Made by a program: the position numbers and the translations under genes. Source: Mariprofundaceae bacterium (GTDB lineage Bacteria > Pseudomonadota > Zetaproteobacteria > Mariprofundales > Mariprofundaceae). Taken from it: a stretch of DNA of 5,687 nt. Under the pieces are notes generated by a model, which was not told the DNA's origin, did not search any database, and saw nothing but the letters and a program-made list of their open reading frames with translations. The stretch covers positions 1 to 5,687 of the forward strand of contig JALSZZ010000024.1 of the NCBI GenBank assembly GCA_027075825.1. The letters are read 5' to 3'. Below, piece by piece: positions 1 to 5,687 of the stretch; the stretch's first letter is position 1, and every line of letters starts with the position of its first letter.

Positions 1-379
1 GCAGATGATGAATATTGTCATCGCTCATCAGGCGCGCAATATCATCAAGGGTATCATCGGGTTCGACAACAGTGATTTCCCTGACCATCAGATCAGCAGC
101 CTGCAAGGCTTGCAGGCGTTGCAGTTCGCGTTCAAAACGCTCCTCGCCCAGTGGCAAAATCATATCGAAAATAGCCATGGCTGTCGGCACATGCAGGCTG
201 GCTTGTTGTTCGACCAGGTCTGACTCGGTGATGAGTCCGCGCAGATGCCTTGCCTCATCCATGACCAGTATGCCTGTCAGTTCTTCACTGGAAAAACGCT
301 TAATCAGCGTTTCAACGGGGGTGTCAGGCAGGCAATGGGGTGGCTCAGGGTTCATAATATCACGGGCCAGTTGCGTCAT
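1..379 (-). CDS. CBS-domain-pair protein, 3' end outside window (partial)
   Basis: Reading the minus strand from an ATG at 379-377 gives 126 codons that run off the left edge without a stop. The start is supported by a good Shine-Dalgarno AGGAG (391-387) seven bases upstream. Residues about 5-60 form a first CBS motif: ARDIMNPEP near the start, then ILVMD and GLITESDL at 48-55. An insert at about 62-94 (LHVPTAMAIFDMILPLGEE, then a charged helix) is followed by ADLMVREITVVEPDDTLDDIARLM, which opens a second CBS motif at about residue 95. CBS pairs (Bateman modules) commonly bind adenine nucleotides and act as energy or ligand sensors. Many are stand-alone small proteins with this spacer between the repeats. 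The ligand, any C-terminal effector domain and the true length cannot be seen. No target gene is evident nearby. The family call is firm; the physiological role is unknown. Confidence 0.88.
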   Translation of the reverse strand, partial: MTQLARDIMNPEPPHCLPDTPVETLIKRFSSEELTGILVMDEARHLRGLITESDLVEQQASLHVPTAMAIFDMILPLGEERFERELQRLQALQAADLMVREITVVEPDDTLDDIARLMSDDNIHHL

Positions 380-414
380 GGTGGTTCTCCTGTTGAGGGG
401 ATGAGGCGCAGGCT

Positions 415-577
415 AGGAGTCTGTCGGACTTTGGCAATCGTCACGAGAAATAGTGGGATTGAGCCAGATATACGACCTGTTGGCGGCGAATAGCAGCGCT
501 ATTCAACAAAAAACAGGGCGAAAATTTGGCCAATATCCGGTTTTCGCAGTAGATTCGCCAAAGTCCGACAGACTCCT
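415..577. mobile_element. Putative MITE with perfect 21-bp terminal inverted repeats
   Basis: A 163-bp non-coding segment begins with AGGAGTCTGTCGGACTTTGG plus C (415-435) and ends with its exact reverse complement (557-577), 21 of 21 bases paired. Inside are further nested inverted arms: CCAGATAT (464-471) with ATATCCGG (533-540, one mismatch), CCTGTT (476-481) with AACAGG (512-517), and a central stem GAATAGC/GCTATTC (488-504). The whole element can therefore fold as a long imperfect hairpin. It holds no credible gene. This combination fits a non-autonomous element mobilised in trans by a transposase whose own insertion sequence would carry the same ends. I cannot name that IS family with confidence. 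No clear target-site duplication is visible next to the arms. A simpler alternative is a chromosomal hairpin with a regulatory role, but perfect 21-bp arms 121 bases apart make a mobile origin more likely. Confidence 0.75.
488..504. repeat. Central stem-loop of the putative MITE
   Basis: GAATAGC (488-494), loop AGC, GCTATTC (498-504): seven perfect base pairs closing a three-base loop at the middle of the 163-bp element. TGTT (478-481) and AACA (505-508) could extend the stem across a bulge. No T-run follows on either strand, so I do not call it an intrinsic terminator. Confidence 0.7.
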
Positions 578-663
578 GGTCCATGCAGGGTGGCTTGTCA
601 GGGGGCGAGGCAGAATGACGCAACAGCAAGCGTGATCTGTATATTGTTGAAATGTTAATGCGA

Positions 664-2343
664 TTACCTCGCCATGTCGGGGTATAATTGCGGCAGAGAG
701 GGCGAGTCTGCGGCCTGTGATGGTGCCGCTTTCCATGCCTTTAACAGGGCGGCAAGTTTCTTGCCTTGCCAGGGCGGCGCGGATGCAGGGGCATAGCAAT
801 AACGATCCAGCAGGGAAAGCTGTTCCTGCCATTGCGCTGCGTTGTCTGGCATCAAACGGGCAAGTTGCAACAAATTGACGGGCACTGGCGAGAATAGTTT
901 TTCAGACCATCGCAACAATGCTTTTGCTGCTTCATCCGGCCTGTTTTTTTCGCAGGCGCGAATGGCCTGACGACGCAATGTTTTCTCACGCTGCTGATGC
1001 TCCCTGAGCTGCTGTCTGGCCGCCTGTTTTTGCTGCCAGCGAGGGTAAAGCCAGCAGGCAAGGGTGATCAGCCATGCCAGGGCAAACAACAGTGTCAGCC
1101 AGAACCAGCCGGGCCAGCCACCTGATGATGACGAAGACGATGAAGCAGAAGGCATCGTTGCCACAGGTTTAGTTGTCGGCATTACCGGCGGCGTAGCGTG
1201 CGCTGTCGCGGCTGGTTTAATCTGCAACTGACGGGCAGGCATTTCAGCCCACTGCAAACGTTGACTGATTGTATCCCACCAGGGAATGCGGATAGCAGGC
1301 AGTGTGTATGTACCTGGCTGAGCAGGCATCAGGGCAATTTTTTGCTCACGCAGACCAAGGATACCGTGTTTGCCTTGCTGATTGTGAAGCGTTGGCTGGT
1401 CGGGATAGGATTTAAGTCCCGGATCTGTGGTGCTCAATGGCAGTTCCGGCAATTGCGCTGCCATCAGTCCGTCGGCCTGCAAGCGAATCGTGCGGGTAAG
1501 GGCATCCCCTACCCTGATGTCAGCCTGTTCAAGACCGCTTTCACTGAGCTGAAGATGGCTGGCCGGCAACCAGTCATAGCCTTGCGGCCATTGCGCGGGG
1601 ACAGGGCGGACGTGGAGATGCTGTGCCTGAGACACCCGGCGAAGCACACGACCAGGCCGGGCAAACAGCCCGATACCACCACCGGTACGCGCATCAAGAC
1701 GCAGCGCAGGAATGTCTATATCCCCGTGCTGCTGTGGAAATATCACATAGCGCCGCTCGGTGACGATATAGGTTCTGCCATTGCGGGTTGTTTTGTAGTT
1801 GGCATCTTCACCAAGGCGCTGCACTGTGGCATGAGGAACATCAGGCTCGGTCAGTTGCGCCTGCGCCAGATCGACAGCGCGAAAAAGCTGAATACTCAGC
1901 ACCACCTGTTGCTGAACATACACATCCTGCTGATCAAGCTGCACATTGAGAAAGACATCATCTGCCACCTGCGCATTGCCAGCCGATGCTTCCGGCAACA
2001 CCTGCACATGCAGCGGCTGACTTTGCAGGCTGCCCAGGCGCACGGGAGGAATAGCAATATTCCCGGTATGCTGTGGCATCAGTTCAATCTGCCACTGCGT
2101 ACTGCGCTGCATCTGGCCATTGATGATCTGAATGCTGCTGCTTTGTTGCTGACCGACGATTTCAAAATCCTGCGTCAGCGGTGAAAGATCAGGCGTGCCA
2201 CCGCTGCTCCCCTGAAGCTTCAGTTCAAGGTGGACGGATTCACCAATATGCATTTGCTGACGGTCAAGGCTTGCCGACAGCGAATCGCCACAGGCTTCGC
2301 CGCTGACCAGCATCAGCAATATCATCAGGAAGAGCGCGCGCAT
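664..2343 (-). CDS. batD: BatD family membrane-anchored protein
   Basis: A 559-residue protein. A hydrophobic N-terminus (residues 1-19, MRALFLMILLMLVSGEAC) acts as a signal peptide. A long periplasmic region of beta-rich segments follows (about 20-375), including BatD-like stretches such as the RYVIFPQQHGDIDIPALRLD block at about 198-217. A Ser-rich linker (399-407) leads to one transmembrane helix (about 410-434, WFWLTLLFALAWLITLACW) and a basic cytoplasmic tail of about 125 residues rich in Arg and Gln. This order (signal, periplasmic beta domains, late transmembrane segment, cytoplasmic helical tail) is typical of BatD. Bat proteins were linked to oxygen tolerance and usually work with a MoxR ATPase and VWA proteins BatA/BatB; the molecular role of BatD is not settled. 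The start lies three bases after the aas stop and has no good Shine-Dalgarno, so translation probably depends on coupling to aas. None of the usual Bat partners lies in the window. The family call is strong, the function inferred. Confidence 0.87.
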   Translation of the reverse strand: MRALFLMILLMLVSGEACGDSLSASLDRQQMHIGESVHLELKLQGSSGGTPDLSPLTQDFEIVGQQQSSSIQIINGQMQRSTQWQIELMPQHTGNIAIPPVRLGSLQSQPLHVQVLPEASAGNAQVADDVFLNVQLDQQDVYVQQQVVLSIQLFRAVDLAQAQLTEPDVPHATVQRLGEDANYKTTRNGRTYIVTERRYVIFPQQHGDIDIPALRLDARTGGGIGLFARPGRVLRRVSQAQHLHVRPVPAQWPQGYDWLPASHLQLSESGLEQADIRVGDALTRTIRLQADGLMAAQLPELPLSTTDPGLKSYPDQPTLHNQQGKHGILGLREQKIALMPAQPGTYTLPAIRIPWWDTISQRLQWAEMPARQLQIKPAATAHATPPVMPTTKPVATMPSASSSSSSSGGWPGWFWLTLLFALAWLITLACWLYPRWQQKQAARQQLREHQQREKTLRRQAIRACEKNRPDEAAKALLRWSEKLFSPVPVNLLQLARLMPDNAAQWQEQLSLLDRYCYAPASAPPWQGKKLAALLKAWKAAPSQAADSPSLPQLYPDMAR

Positions 2344-2349
2344 CAGTCA
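2341..2349 (-). promoter_or_regulatory. aas stop / batD start coupling junction
   Basis: On the minus strand the junction reads TGACTGATG: the aas TGA (2349-2347), three bases, then the batD ATG (2343-2341). The preceding bases inside the end of aas (…CACGGTCGC) do not offer a purine-rich Shine-Dalgarno at a normal distance. Ribosomes finishing aas could reinitiate directly on batD, which would keep the two products in a fixed ratio. This is inferred from spacing only. Confidence 0.6.
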
Positions 2350-4590
2350 GCGACCGTGGGCGGCATGTGCTCCGGTTTTGGTAAGCAAATGGTCGTGGGT
2401 AACAATGCGCGAATGCGTGGCATCCACATCAGTACCATGCACCAGTCGGCGTGCCAGCAGGTGAACTTCAGGGTAGTTAATTTTTCCTGTGCCCATCAGC
2501 GGAATTTCCTCGACATGATAGATCAAACGGGGAATATGCAATTCGCTGACACCCTGGCTTTTCGCCACCGCCTGAAGAGCCTTGCGATCAGGATTTTCCT
2601 GCGTCGTCAGCAGCACCAGTTGCTCACCTTTATTGGCATTGCTCATGGCCACTACAGCGCTTTGCGCCTCCGGCCAGCATTCAGCCACCAGCTCTTCCAC
2701 CGCCGTCAGCGATACCATTTCGCCGGCAATTTTGGCAAAGCGTTTCACACGCCCCTGAATAAACACAAAGCCTTCACGATCAATCCGCACAATATCGCCG
2801 GTATCATACCAGCCGCGTTCCGGTGGAATCAAACGCCCCGGACAGTTGCTCAGCAAATAGCCAGCCATGACGTTGGCACCTTTAACCAGCAGACGGCCAG
2901 CGCCGCGAATGCCCTGTACGCCAACCAGTCGGGCACGAATACCGGGCAATAAACGCCCTACACTGCCTTTTTTGTAGTACAACGGCGTATTGACGGCCAG
3001 CACAGGACTGGTTTCCGTTGCACCGTAACCCTCGAAAATACGAATCCCAAATTTCTCGATCCATAATTCGCGGGTTTCTTCCTGAAGTTTCTCGGCTCCT
3101 GCCACCACATAGCGAAGGGAATAAAAATCATAGGGATGGGCATGTTTACCATAACCGGCAAGAAACACGTTGGTGCCAAACAACACCGTTGCATTGAGAT
3201 CGTAGGCTTCCTCGGGTATCACCTTGTAATGCAGCGGCGAGGGATAAAGAAAAACCCTCATGCCACTGAGCAACGAGTTCATCACGCCTGCCGTCAGACC
3301 AAAGGAATGGAACAGCGGCAAAGCATTCAGACAAATATCGCTGGATGTAAAATTGGCACGTGCGGCCATTTGCGCCACATTGGCCAGCACATTCTTGTGA
3401 CTGAGCACTACGCCCTTGGGCGCGCCCTCAGAGCCGGAGGTAAACAGGATCACCGCATAATCCTGCGAGCCGACGCTATTGATGTGACGATGCAGTGTCA
3501 GTTTTGGCGCCCAGGCACAGGCCAGTGCCCTGAGTTTGGTGGTCAGTTTCATGCGTGGCAGCAAATCTTCCAGGTAGATCACCGTCGTGCTTTCTTCCAG
3601 CGCTGCCACCTTGTCGTGAAGATCACCAGCCGCGACAAACTTGTGAGAGGTGATCACGGTGTTGACCTGAGCTGTGCGCACCGCCGACTGCAAACCGGCA
3701 GGGCCCATGGTATAGTTCAGCATGGTCGGCACATAGCCACGGCTGTGCAAGGCAAAAAAGGTGACCACCACACTGGATACATTAGGCAGCATGAGAGCGA
3801 TATGTGCGCCCTGCTCCTCATCCTTGAGCAGGGGTGACATCAGATCAGCAAGCAAAAACGCGCGCGTGAACAGCTGACGATAGCTCAGGGGCTTGCGCTC
3901 AATATCTTCAACAATGAGGTGATTCGGACCATGAATTTCGCTGGCTTCAATCAGCGCATCCCAGATACGACGGCGGTAAGGCGTGGATTCAAAAATCATT
4001 TCGGCCATGATATCAGCGAGAATATTCCCCGCTTTTTCACGACGCTCACGCGCCGACAAATCATCGGGAATATTCAGCGAACGGGCTGGCAGCACTGTCA
4101 GCCGAATCTTCGGAAACCATTGCGTATTCTGATGTTTGATGCGGGAAAATGGCGTGTATTGTGCCCCGTCAATACGCACAGGCACGATCCTGGCACCAGC
4201 TTTGTCGGCAGCCATGCCCGGGCCGGAATAAATCTTCATCAGCGATCCAGTGGCAGTGATACGCCCTTCAGGGAAAATCATCACCCGACGATTGCTTTTC
4301 AGGTGATTGATCAAACTCTTCATGGCCATGGGGTCGGAGTTGTTAATCGGGAACAGGGTGACAATACGCCCCAGCCACGGCATCCACCATTTATCTTCAA
4401 ACGAGGAATGAATGGCATAGCTGATATCCTTGCCGAGAAACAGGCCAAGGATGACACCATCCAACAATGATGTGTGATTGGCTACGATCAGTACGCGGTC
4501 ACCAGCGGTATTCAGGTTGTCCAGTCCATCCACCCGAATGCGGTACAGCCACTTGAACCAGGTACGGATCAGCCAGGCAATCAACTGCAT
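2347..4590 (-). CDS. aas: Bifunctional 2-acylglycerophosphoethanolamine acyltransferase / acyl-ACP synthetase
   Basis: A 747-residue inner-membrane enzyme, compared with 719 in E. coli Aas as I remember it. It activates fatty acids with ATP onto acyl carrier protein and transfers the acyl group to the sn-1 position of lysophosphatidylethanolamine, recycling lysophospholipids. The N-terminal PlsC domain shows the catalytic NHTSLLD (H39, D44), FPEGR (106-110) and IVPVRI (135-140). The AMP-forming synthetase domain shows the P-loop LFTSGSEGAPKG (382-393), GYGATE (521-526), GWYDTGD (593-599), the hinge region IQGRVKRFAKIAGEMVS (611-627) and the C-terminal lysine in GTGK (K703). All key residues are present, so the enzyme should be active. 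An in-frame ATG 20 codons upstream exists, but the ATG at 4590 has a strong GAGGAGG and begins with the hydrophobic MQLIAWLIRTWF. The C-terminus ends in a His-rich tail. The lysophospholipid transporter gene lplT, which accompanies or is fused to aas in many bacteria, is not seen. batD follows at once. Confidence 0.95.
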   Translation of the reverse strand: MQLIAWLIRTWFKWLYRIRVDGLDNLNTAGDRVLIVANHTSLLDGVILGLFLGKDISYAIHSSFEDKWWMPWLGRIVTLFPINNSDPMAMKSLINHLKSNRRVMIFPEGRITATGSLMKIYSGPGMAADKAGARIVPVRIDGAQYTPFSRIKHQNTQWFPKIRLTVLPARSLNIPDDLSARERREKAGNILADIMAEMIFESTPYRRRIWDALIEASEIHGPNHLIVEDIERKPLSYRQLFTRAFLLADLMSPLLKDEEQGAHIALMLPNVSSVVVTFFALHSRGYVPTMLNYTMGPAGLQSAVRTAQVNTVITSHKFVAAGDLHDKVAALEESTTVIYLEDLLPRMKLTTKLRALACAWAPKLTLHRHINSVGSQDYAVILFTSGSEGAPKGVVLSHKNVLANVAQMAARANFTSSDICLNALPLFHSFGLTAGVMNSLLSGMRVFLYPSPLHYKVIPEEAYDLNATVLFGTNVFLAGYGKHAHPYDFYSLRYVVAGAEKLQEETRELWIEKFGIRIFEGYGATETSPVLAVNTPLYYKKGSVGRLLPGIRARLVGVQGIRGAGRLLVKGANVMAGYLLSNCPGRLIPPERGWYDTGDIVRIDREGFVFIQGRVKRFAKIAGEMVSLTAVEELVAECWPEAQSAVVAMSNANKGEQLVLLTTQENPDRKALQAVAKSQGVSELHIPRLIYHVEEIPLMGTGKINYPEVHLLARRLVHGTDVDATHSRIVTHDHLLTKTGAHAAHGR

Positions 4591-4772
4591 GTAGGCCCTC
4601 CTCGTATGCGCAGTTGGCCGCAGCATGCCAGCATCGCGCATGATAATCAATCCATGCGTGCTCTTTTGTTGGATTGACCGTGCCCGATATAGGAAAAAAA
4701 CTGAGGCTATGGCAGGTGTTTTGTGCGCTTTGTCATTGCGTATGCGAGCGCAGGCATTATTATCTGCCGTCT
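4591..4772. promoter_or_regulatory. Divergent intergenic region between aas and the exported-protein gene
   Basis: This 182-bp spacer separates two divergently oriented genes, so it should carry promoters in both directions. Neither is well formed. On the plus strand TTGTCA (4730-4735) resembles a -35, and AT-rich CATTATTAT (4755-4763) could supply a -10, but the spacing (19 bases or more) is long. On the minus strand TATCAT (4645-4640) resembles a -10 without a matching -35. An A7 tract (4694-4700) lies near the middle. An 8-bp direct repeat CGTATGCG occurs at 4603-4610 and 4739-4746, near each end; whether it binds a regulator is unknown. No terminator or RNA gene is visible. Confidence 0.4.
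4596..4603 (-). promoter_or_regulatory. Shine-Dalgarno deciding the aas start
   Basis: The minus strand reads GAGGAGGG (4603-4596), five to six bases before the ATG at 4590-4588. This is close to the full anti-16S complement and strongly favours this start over in-frame ATGs at 4650, 4641 and 4626, which lack comparable sites. Confidence 0.85.
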
Positions 4773-5687
4773 ATGATGAACGTGCAGCAACCCTTTTCCA
4801 TGATATTCCGGCTTCTTGCGCTATTGCTGGCGTGTACCCTGTACACTGCTGCTGCCTGGGCGCATAATGTCGGCCAGGCGCAAACATCCAAGTTTTTTGA
4901 CCCTGATACCGTGCAAATGCTCAAGGATCGCGCCTCCGGCGCAGTAGCGGGCGGGCCGGGGCTGCGTCAGGGTGATATTATCTCCTACATCGTGGAATCC
5001 GTGCCCGCGCCCAATGGCGCGACGCTGGGCGCGGCTGGTTATATTCTGGACTATATTCCCCCCGGTACGGAAGTCGTAGGCGCTGCTTTCGTCAGAAAAG
5101 TGCCGGATCCAACGAAATATGGTGGCTGGGCCTATGTGGATACGCCCATGCCGTATCCGGGAATTCTGGCCGATGGCTTTGGCCCGCGTGGCATCAACGG
5201 CTATCTGGCGCCGTTTGGCGAGGGCAGTCTTTCCCGTGGCGTACAGGATACGGGGATTTTTTATTCCACAGATCCACGCACCACAAGGTTGGCCACCCCT
5301 TATGATATTACCGCCTGCACCAAGGCCAAGCTATCGGGAACGCAAACGCGGTTTCTGGTGTACAATCAGTGGGATTACGATCAGTTCATGGCCTTTGGCA
5401 ACACCAAGGGCTGCCTGCCTGTAGCCCCAGCTCTGTATCCTGATCCCAAGCTATTAACCGGCGGCTCCGGACGGGGTAATCCACCTGTACTGGACTTAAG
5501 CAATGCCGGCCTTGGCCCGTGGGCAGGGTTGGCTTCGCCGGTGGCCGGGCCGGATAGTTATTACCAGAACGATTTTAATCCACTGGGCGATGGCTATGCC
5601 ATGACCAACTCGGCGCCTGACTTTGCCCATCCAGGTCCCTGGCATCGCATCCAGTACCCGCAATCAGCGAGCCGGGGTACTGGATGC
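4773..5687 (+). CDS. Exported protein of unknown function, 3' end outside window (partial)
   Basis: An open frame of 305 codons without a stop reaches the right edge. From the ATG at 4773 the protein begins MMNVQQPFSMIFRLLALLLA and has a hydrophobic core and a good signal peptidase I site AWA|HN after residue 30. The ATG at 4800 (residue 10) would give a more compact signal peptide; neither has a convincing Shine-Dalgarno. The mature part is rich in Gly, Pro, Tyr and Asp. It contains GDIISYIVESVPAPNG (67-82) and a YIPPGTEVVGAAFVRK stretch (94-109), which recall the beta-sandwich repeat domains (DUF11-like) of large secreted or surface proteins; this resemblance is from memory and unproven. 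C182 and C214 could form a disulfide. Expected location is the periplasm, outer surface or medium. It is transcribed divergently from aas, so a functional link is not implied. Confidence is high that it is an exported protein, low for any function. Confidence 0.8.
   Translation, partial: MMNVQQPFSMIFRLLALLLACTLYTAAAWAHNVGQAQTSKFFDPDTVQMLKDRASGAVAGGPGLRQGDIISYIVESVPAPNGATLGAAGYILDYIPPGTEVVGAAFVRKVPDPTKYGGWAYVDTPMPYPGILADGFGPRGINGYLAPFGEGSLSRGVQDTGIFYSTDPRTTRLATPYDITACTKAKLSGTQTRFLVYNQWDYDQFMAFGNTKGCLPVAPALYPDPKLLTGGSGRGNPPVLDLSNAGLGPWAGLASPVAGPDSYYQNDFNPLGDGYAMTNSAPDFAHPGPWHRIQYPQSASRGTGC
5647..5687. repeat. Perfect 13-bp inverted repeat at the right edge, inside the exported-protein gene
   Basis: GCATCCAGTACCC (5647-5659) is matched exactly by GGGTACTGGATGC (5675-5687), with a 15-base loop. 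The reading frame passes through it as HRIQYPQSASRGTGC. The right arm ends on the last base of the window, so the repeat may extend further. Just before it, CCAGG/CCTGG (5631-5642) forms a small extra palindrome. It could be a REP-like repeat that has entered the gene, or chance within coding sequence. Confidence 0.6.

Noticed and set aside
476..517. Intrinsic terminator for batD inside the MITE
   Set aside because: The central stem has no run of T after it on the minus strand; the T-rich stretch lies before the stem in the direction of batD transcription.
403..590. Target-site duplication around the MITE
   Set aside because: The bases next to the arms (GGCT on the left, GGTC on the right) do not match; GCAGG occurs on both sides but not adjacent to the ends.
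1198..2184. Long plus-strand open frame (328 codons) antisense to batD
   Set aside because: It lies wholly opposite a well-supported batD reading frame, its product has no recognisable domain and an atypical Arg/His/Cys-rich composition, and it is explained by codon bias of the real gene.
2230..3837. Plus-strand open frames antisense to aas (2230-2952 and 3136-3837)
   Set aside because: Both overlap the complete Aas frame with all its catalytic motifs; the translations are His/Gln-rich without family features.
4588..4650. Longer aas start at 4650
   Set aside because: The extra 20 residues are not hydrophobic or Aas-like, and no Shine-Dalgarno precedes that ATG, while the ATG at 4590 has GAGGAGG at ideal spacing.
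4625..4867. Plus-strand 80-codon frame across the intergenic region and the start of the exported protein
   Set aside because: It overlaps the signal peptide in another frame and shows no domain or ribosome binding site.

Overview
The window looks like chromosomal DNA of a gammaproteobacterium. The strongest evidence is a full-length two-domain Aas protein (PlsC acyltransferase fused to an acyl-ACP synthetase) that follows the Enterobacteria-type Aas motif order, together with a BatD-type envelope protein. Base composition is moderate and looks even across the genes. The genus cannot be decided from the sequence.

Layout, left to right. (1) 1-379, minus strand: the first 126 codons of a CBS-pair protein, cut off by the window edge. 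(2) 380-663: non-coding. It is dominated by a 163-bp element at 415-577 bounded by perfect 21-bp terminal inverted repeats, with further nested inverted arms inside. This is a good candidate for a MITE (non-autonomous miniature transposable element). The remaining 86 bases (578-663) show no gene, clear terminator or repeat. (3) 664-2343, minus: batD, a secreted and membrane-anchored protein of the Bat (aerotolerance) family. (4) 2347-4590, minus: aas, lysophospholipid acyltransferase/acyl-ACP synthetase. Its stop and the batD start are separated by 3 bases, so the two are almost certainly co-transcribed and translationally coupled. (5) 4591-4772: a divergent intergenic region holding the strong aas ribosome binding site and presumably promoters for both directions. 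(6) 4773-5687, plus: the N-terminal 305 codons of an exported protein of unknown function with a clear signal peptide, open at the right edge. A perfect 13-bp inverted repeat lies at the very end of the window.

The minus-strand genes form an envelope-themed unit. Aas re-acylates lysophospholipids at the inner membrane, and BatD is an inner-membrane protein with a large periplasmic part. The usual Bat partners (MoxR ATPase, DUF58, VWA proteins BatA and BatB) are not in the window, so BatD is here detached from its common neighbourhood. The CBS gene lies in the same direction but is separated by the MITE, whose end is only 35 bp from its start codon. I see no convincing evidence for a wholly new multi-gene system. 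The observations most worth following are the MITE, the aas-batD pairing and the uncharacterised exported protein.
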